64,000 nt of DNA. Source: JASHPR01 sp963795055. Its GTDB lineage: Bacteria; Actinomycetota; Actinomycetes; Streptosporangiales; Streptosporangiaceae. The stretch is taken from positions 248,001 to 312,000 of the forward strand of contig CAWCGJ010000005.1 of the NCBI GenBank assembly GCA_963795055.1, written 5' to 3'. The notes beneath the pieces are model-generated. The model did no database searches and had not been told where the DNA came from. It worked only from the letters and a program-made list of their open reading frames with translations. A program made the translations under genes and the position numbers. Below are positions 60,280 through 64,000 of this stretch, piece after piece; within the stretch, counting starts at the first letter, position 1, and each line of letters opens with the position of its first letter.

Positions 60280-61233
60280 ATGGATACGCGGGAAGCAACC
60301 ATCGAAGTCAGCAGCCTGCACAAGCGCTTCGGGCCGGTCGTCGCGCTGGACGGGATGACCTTCACCGTCGCACCGGGGCAGGTCACCGGATTCGTCGGCC
60401 CCAACGGCGCCGGCAAGTCGACCACGATGCGGGTCATCCTGGGCCTGGATGCGCCCGATGATGGCCAGGCGCTGATCGGCGGGCAGCGCTATCAGAGCCT
60501 GCGCCATCCGCTGAGCCACGTCGGGTCGCTGCTGGACGCGTCCGCGCTGCAGCCCGCCCGCAGTGCCCGCAACCACCTGCTGTGGCTGGCTCATTCCCAG
60601 GGCCTGACCGACCAGCGGGTCGACCTGGTGATCGAGCAGGCTGGCCTGGAGAAGGCGGCCCGGCGCAAGGCGGGCGGCTACTCGCTGGGCATGCGGCAGC
60701 GGCTGGGGATCGCCGCGGCCATGCTGGGCGACCCGCCGGTGCTGATGTTCGACGAGCCGTTCAATGGCATGGACCCCGAGGGCATCGTGTGGATGCGGGG
60801 GTTCCTGCACTCGCTGGCCGAGCAGGGCCGGGCGGTGCTGGTGTCCAGCCACCTGATGAGCGAGCTGGAAGGCTCCGCCGACCACCTGGTGGTGGTCGGC
60901 CGCGGCAAGGTCATCGCGGACACGACGGTGGCCGAGCTGATCGCGGCCGCGTCCGGGGACCGGGTCTCGCTGCGCACGACCGCGCAGCCGGACGCCATCG
61001 GCGCGCTGACGCGCGCGGGGGCCACCGTGGCGGCCAGTGACCGGGACACGCTCACCGTCTCCGGGCTCACTTCCGAGCGCGTCGTGACCGTGCTGTCCGG
61101 CGCCGGCGTGCCGTTCTCGGAGATCTCCGCGCACCGCGCCACGCTCGAGGAGGCGTACATGGAACTCACCAGGGACGCGGTCGAGTACCGCGCCGCTGGG
61201 CCGGCCGCCGACACCAGGGAAGTGGCGCGATGA
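60280..61233 (+). CDS. ABC-2 type exporter ATPase
   Basis: 317 residues from ATG 60280 (a GTG at 60271 is also in frame). Walker A GPNGAGKSTTMRVILGL (about 43-59), signature YSLGMRQRLGIAAAML, Walker B PVLMFDEPFNGMDPEG and switch VLVSSHLMSELEG. The family is the BcrA/DrrA/NatA type with a C-terminal ATP-bound domain of about 80 residues. Its stop overlaps the ATG of the first permease (ATGA). Probably under the two-component system divergent from it. Confidence 0.95.
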   Translation: MDTREATIEVSSLHKRFGPVVALDGMTFTVAPGQVTGFVGPNGAGKSTTMRVILGLDAPDDGQALIGGQRYQSLRHPLSHVGSLLDASALQPARSARNHLLWLAHSQGLTDQRVDLVIEQAGLEKAARRKAGGYSLGMRQRLGIAAAMLGDPPVLMFDEPFNGMDPEGIVWMRGFLHSLAEQGRAVLVSSHLMSELEGSADHLVVVGRGKVIADTTVAELIAAASGDRVSLRTTAQPDAIGALTRAGATVAASDRDTLTVSGLTSERVVTVLSGAGVPFSEISAHRATLEEAYMELTRDAVEYRAAGPAADTREVAR

Positions 61234-62870
61234 GTACTCCCACGATCACCCCGTACCGGTCCGAGCAGCGGCCCGGGCGCGACGACTTCCCGCATCTGCT
61301 GCGGTCCGAGTGGACCAAGTTCCGGAGCGTGCGCGGCTGGGTGATCGCCATGATCGCCGCCGCGCTGCTGACCGCGCTGGCCGTGGTGGCCATCGCGAGC
61401 AGCGCCAACGGGAAGCAGAACCCCGGGGCCCATCCGACCGTGGCCATCGGTCCGGACGGTGAGGCGGTCACCGACAGCTTCTACTTCGCCCGCCAGCCCC
61501 TGGACGGCAACGGCAGCATCACGGCCCGGATCACGTCGCTGGCCGACGGAGAGCTGCCGGGGCAGGGACCGGGCACCAGCGCGCACACCGCGCAGCCCTG
61601 GGCCAAGGCCGGGATCATGATCAAGGCGAGCACCACTGCGGGATCGGCCTACGCGGCGGTCATGGTCACTCCCGGTCACGGCGTCCGGATGCAGTACAAC
61701 TTCACCCACGACCTGGCCGGCCTGCCCGGCACCCCGTCCGCGTCGTCGCCGCGCTGGCTGCGGTTGACCCGGTCCGGCGACACGATCACCGGCTACGACT
61801 CCACCGACGGCACCCACTGGACCGAGATCGGCACCGCCAGCCTGGCCGGGCTGCCGTCCACGGTACAGGCCGGGCTGTTCGCGGCCTCGCCGCAATACGT
61901 TGTCGGGGCCCAGGGCTTCGCCAACAACAACAACCAGCCCATGTATGACACCCAGGTCACCGCCGACTTCGATCATGTCAGCCTGGTGGGAGCCCGGCCC
62001 GGCGGGGCGTGGACCGTCGGCCACATCGGCTTCGGGACGGGCCCGGCCCAGCCCGCCAACGTCAACGGCGTCCCGCCCGTCACGCAGCACTGCGCGCAGC
62101 AGGGTCCCTGCAAGGGAGTGCGAACGCCGCAGGGGTCCCGGTTCACCGAGGCCGGCGGCAGGTTCACGCTGTCCGGCAGCGGCGGCGACATCGCGCCCTA
62201 CGTAGCCCCACTCGATCCGCTCGGGACGGTCTTCAAGGGCTCGGCGATCGGCCTACTCGCGGTCATCGCGCTGGGCGCGCTGTTCATCACCGCCGAGTAC
62301 CGGCGGGGGCTGGTCCGCACCACGTTCGCGGCCAGCCCGCGCCGCGGCCGTGTGCTGGCCGCCAAGGCCATCGTGATCGGGGCGGTCACGTTCGTGGCCG
62401 GGCTGGCCGGGGCCGCGGTCGCGCTGCTGATCGCCGAGCGCAAGCTGCACTCGGGCGGCTGGGCGTCGTCGGTCTACCCGGTCTGGGCGCTCACCAGCGG
62501 GCACGGGCTGCAGATCGTCGTGGGCACCGCGGGACTGCTGGCGATCGCCGCCATCCTGGCCCTGTCCGCGGGCGCCATGCTGCGCCGCAGCGCCGCCGCG
62601 ATCACCGCCGTGGTCGGGCTAATGATCATCCCGGTGATTCTCGGCGTAATCCTGCCCCAGGACGCCGCCGTCTGGGTGCTGCGGCTGACCCCGGCGTCCG
62701 CGTTCGGCCTGCAGGAGGGCACGCCGCAGTACTCGCAGGTGATGCACGCCTGCTTGCCGTACAACGGCTGCTTCCCGCTGGCGCCGTGGAACGGGTTCGC
62801 CGTGGCGTGCGTCTGGGCGGTAGCCGCGCTCGGCCTCGCCGTCTACGTGCTGCGCCGGAGGGACGTATGA
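61230..62870 (+). CDS. ABC-2 permease with a large extracytoplasmic DUF1349-like domain
   Basis: 546 residues. The first helix (VIAMIAAALLTALAVVAIAS) is followed by a domain of about 250 residues outside the membrane with lectin-like beta signatures: SFYFARQPLDGNGSITARITSL, PWAKAGIMIKASTTAGSAYAAVMVTPG, WLRLTRSGDTITGYDSTDGTHWTEIG and QAGLFAASP, resembling DUF1349 (concanavalin-like). Five more helices follow. Such a domain in a permease could bind the exported or sensed glycan or lipid. ATG 61230 overlaps the ATPase stop; its TGA overlaps the second permease ATG. Confidence 0.88.
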   Translation: MSTPTITPYRSEQRPGRDDFPHLLRSEWTKFRSVRGWVIAMIAAALLTALAVVAIASSANGKQNPGAHPTVAIGPDGEAVTDSFYFARQPLDGNGSITARITSLADGELPGQGPGTSAHTAQPWAKAGIMIKASTTAGSAYAAVMVTPGHGVRMQYNFTHDLAGLPGTPSASSPRWLRLTRSGDTITGYDSTDGTHWTEIGTASLAGLPSTVQAGLFAASPQYVVGAQGFANNNNQPMYDTQVTADFDHVSLVGARPGGAWTVGHIGFGTGPAQPANVNGVPPVTQHCAQQGPCKGVRTPQGSRFTEAGGRFTLSGSGGDIAPYVAPLDPLGTVFKGSAIGLLAVIALGALFITAEYRRGLVRTTFAASPRRGRVLAAKAIVIGAVTFVAGLAGAAVALLIAERKLHSGGWASSVYPVWALTSGHGLQIVVGTAGLLAIAAILALSAGAMLRRSAAAITAVVGLMIIPVILGVILPQDAAVWVLRLTPASAFGLQEGTPQYSQVMHACLPYNGCFPLAPWNGFAVACVWAVAALGLAVYVLRRRDV

Positions 62871-63805
62871 CCACCGAGCCGAAGCAGCGCGACGGTGCCT
62901 GGACTGAGGAGCACGGTGAGCGAGCCAAAGGGCGCAGCGCCGACTGGACTGAGGAGCGAGGGAGCTTGCGACCGAGCGACGAGGGAAGGAGGCGCGCAAA
63001 AGCGCCCGGAGGCGAGCGAGCCGAAATAGTAGGCACAGCAGTGCACGCGGAGTGGACGAAGCTGCGCACGGTGTCCAGCACCGGGTGGCTGCTGCTCACT
63101 CTGATCGTCGTGACCGTGGGCTTTAGCGTCCTGGAGGTCGTGGTGCAGAAGTGCCCGACCTCGTGCAGCTACGACACCCCCAAGCTCAGCCTCACCGGGG
63201 TCCTGGTCGGCCAGGCCGCCGTGGCCGTCCTCGCCGTGCTGATGGTGACCGGCGAGTACAGCAGCGGCATGATCCGCATCACGCTTACGGCCGTGCCGCG
63301 CCGGAGCACCGCCCTGGCCGCCAAGGCGATCGTCCTTACCGGCGTAGTGCTCGTAACGGGGGCCATCGCGGCGGCGTGGTCGCTGATAGCCGGGCGGTAC
63401 ATCCTGCCCGGTAACGGGTTCACCGGCGTACACGGCTCCGAGGTGCTGTCGCTGGCCGCCGGCTCGACGCTGCGCGCCGCGGCCGGCTCGGTGCTGTACC
63501 TGGCTCTTATCGGGCTATTCAGCCTGGGCCTGGCCACCGCGATCCGGGACTCCGGCGCGTCGATCGCCATCCTGCTCGGCCTGATCTACATCGTGCCGCT
63601 GATCGTCCAGTTCGGGATCCTGGACTCGCGCTGGGAGCGCCGGCTCGAGCAGTGGAGCCCGATGAACGCCGGGCTGGCCATCCAGGCCACCAGGAACCTG
63701 AAAACCCTGCCGATCGGGCCCTGGCCAGGGCTCGGCGTCCTGGCCCTGTGGGCCGCCGGGGCCCTCCTGCTCGGTGGCCTGCTGCTCCGCCTCCGCGACG
63801 CTTGA
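62867..63805 (+). CDS. ABC-2 permease carrying the repeat as an N-terminal extension
   Basis: 312 residues from ATG 62867, which overlaps the upstream stop (ATGA). Residues 1 to about 55 are repeat copy 3: DGAWTEEHGERAKGR, then SADWTEERGSLRPSDEG and RRRAKAPGGERAE, highly charged and unlike the rest. The permease begins at VHAEWTKLRTVSSTGWLLLTLI; relatives normally start here. Six helices follow, with the MVTGEYSSGMIRITLTAVPRR loop typical of the family. The extension would be cytoplasmic. A GTG at VHAEW (about 63041) could be an internal start. Confidence 0.9.
   Translation: MTTEPKQRDGAWTEEHGERAKGRSADWTEERGSLRPSDEGRRRAKAPGGERAEIVGTAVHAEWTKLRTVSSTGWLLLTLIVVTVGFSVLEVVVQKCPTSCSYDTPKLSLTGVLVGQAAVAVLAVLMVTGEYSSGMIRITLTAVPRRSTALAAKAIVLTGVVLVTGAIAAAWSLIAGRYILPGNGFTGVHGSEVLSLAAGSTLRAAAGSVLYLALIGLFSLGLATAIRDSGASIAILLGLIYIVPLIVQFGILDSRWERRLEQWSPMNAGLAIQATRNLKTLPIGPWPGLGVLALWAAGALLLGGLLLRLRDA
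62916..63022 (+). repeat. Dispersed junction repeat, copy 3
   Basis: Core 62951-62984 differs at one base from the other two copies. A partial head (GCCTGGACTGAGGAGC, 62897-62912) precedes it, so this site holds about one and a fraction copies, like copy 1. It is in the same orientation as transcription and the same reading frame as the other copies. Confidence 0.88.
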
Positions 63806-63871
63806 CCTGCCCAGCGCCTGTGGCCCACTGCACCGCCACCCGTAATCCACGATCCGACGCAAGGAAACGCC

Positions 63872-64000
63872 ATGCACACGAACTGGAACGCATCGCGGCT
63901 ACTGGACGCGGCACGGGCCTTGATGCGCGGCTCACGCCCATGGGCCTGGCTGGCCGCGACGGCAGCGATAGGCACTACGGTGGCATACCTGACGGCCGCG
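63872..64000 (+). CDS. Membrane protein, 5' part only
   Basis: ATG 63872 after AAGGAAACG. 43 codons are visible before the window ends: a basic stretch (SRLLDAARALMRGSRP), then the beginning of a hydrophobic segment (WAWLAATAAIGTTVAYLTAA). It lies 66 bp after the exporter permease and may belong to that operon or encode a new sensor or enzyme. Family not recognisable from this piece. Confidence 0.6.
   Translation, partial: MHTNWNASRLLDAARALMRGSRPWAWLAATAAIGTTVAYLTAA

Noticed and set aside
1..64000. tRNA, rRNA or riboswitch
   Set aside because: No cloverleaf with TTCRA-type T-loop sequence, rRNA-like segment or known aptamer core was recognisable by eye. A covariance-model scan would settle it.

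Overview
The window is chromosomal DNA of a very high-G+C actinobacterium. Codon third positions are almost all G or C, GTG starts are frequent, and gene ends often overlap as GTGA or ATGA. Family content points to a Streptosporangiales- or Streptomyces-like filamentous actinomycete: a DUF397 protein, an XRE regulator and an S-adenosylmethionine methyltransferase lie together; there are many NarL-type two-component pairs, a DUF664/DinB protein, a MHYT protein and a cysteine-free HesB-like protein. I cannot name a genus. I see no rRNA, tRNA, CRISPR array or prophage.

Layout. (1) 1-13922 is a catabolic island: a dipeptide-type ABC importer (binding protein, two permeases, two ATPases), a hydroxyacid dehydrogenase, a Gfo/Idh/MocA oxidoreductase, two DUF4438-like paralogues, a GntR/FCD regulator, an SDR, a DHDPS-family lyase and a NylB-like serine hydrolase. 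Palindromes with the core TTGTCGACAA at the divergent promoters suggest one GntR regulon for uptake and breakdown of an unidentified amide- or sugar-acid-like compound. (2) 13968-25341 is mixed: an HtrA protease, a decayed winged-helix gene, DUF397, methyltransferase and XRE, an APH-like kinase, a decayed IS4 transposase, DinB, DUF72, a regulator remnant, a double GNAT protein, a shortened MHYT protein and a repeat-built acidic protein. (3) 25468-28252 pairs a PaaK-like CoA ligase with a DpgC-like dioxygenase. (4) 28378-34032 has a membrane protein, a broken histidine kinase with its intact response regulator, a nitrilase-fold protein lacking the cysteine, a PrsW protease and an F420-type NADP oxidoreductase. 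(5) 34047-39790 looks like an aromatic ring-cleavage locus: ThDP enzyme, FAH hydrolase, luciferase-like monooxygenase and alpha/beta hydrolase, divergent from a gentisate-dioxygenase-like cupin. (6) 39799-48879 holds an MFS/XRE pair, an aldo/keto reductase, DUF5655, a class II aldolase, a frameshifted TnpB element next to a frameshifted amidase, and a MerR/MFS pair. (7) 49021-58194 has an IlvD/Edd dehydratase divergent from a zinc dehydrogenase, a HesB-like protein, a VOC protein, an ArsR-SRPBCC fusion, a ROK sugar kinase, a DUF885 peptidase and Lgt. (8) 58097-64000 is a two-component system beside an ABC-2 exporter.

The most unusual feature is a dispersed repeat of about 105 bp with a 34-bp core, present three times (1881-1985, 58795-58905, 62916-63022). 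Each copy lies exactly at a junction between co-transcribed genes, in the direction of transcription, and is translatable in one conserved frame (WTEERGSLRPSDE). In two cases it forms a complete mini-ORF joined by ATGA overlaps to the genes on both sides; in the third it is fused in frame to the N-terminus of the downstream permease. A 27-bp repeat (10 copies) forms a similar translatable leader at the SDR gene. At least five otherwise good genes carry frameshifts. Some lie at homopolymers, so either real decay or consensus errors are possible.
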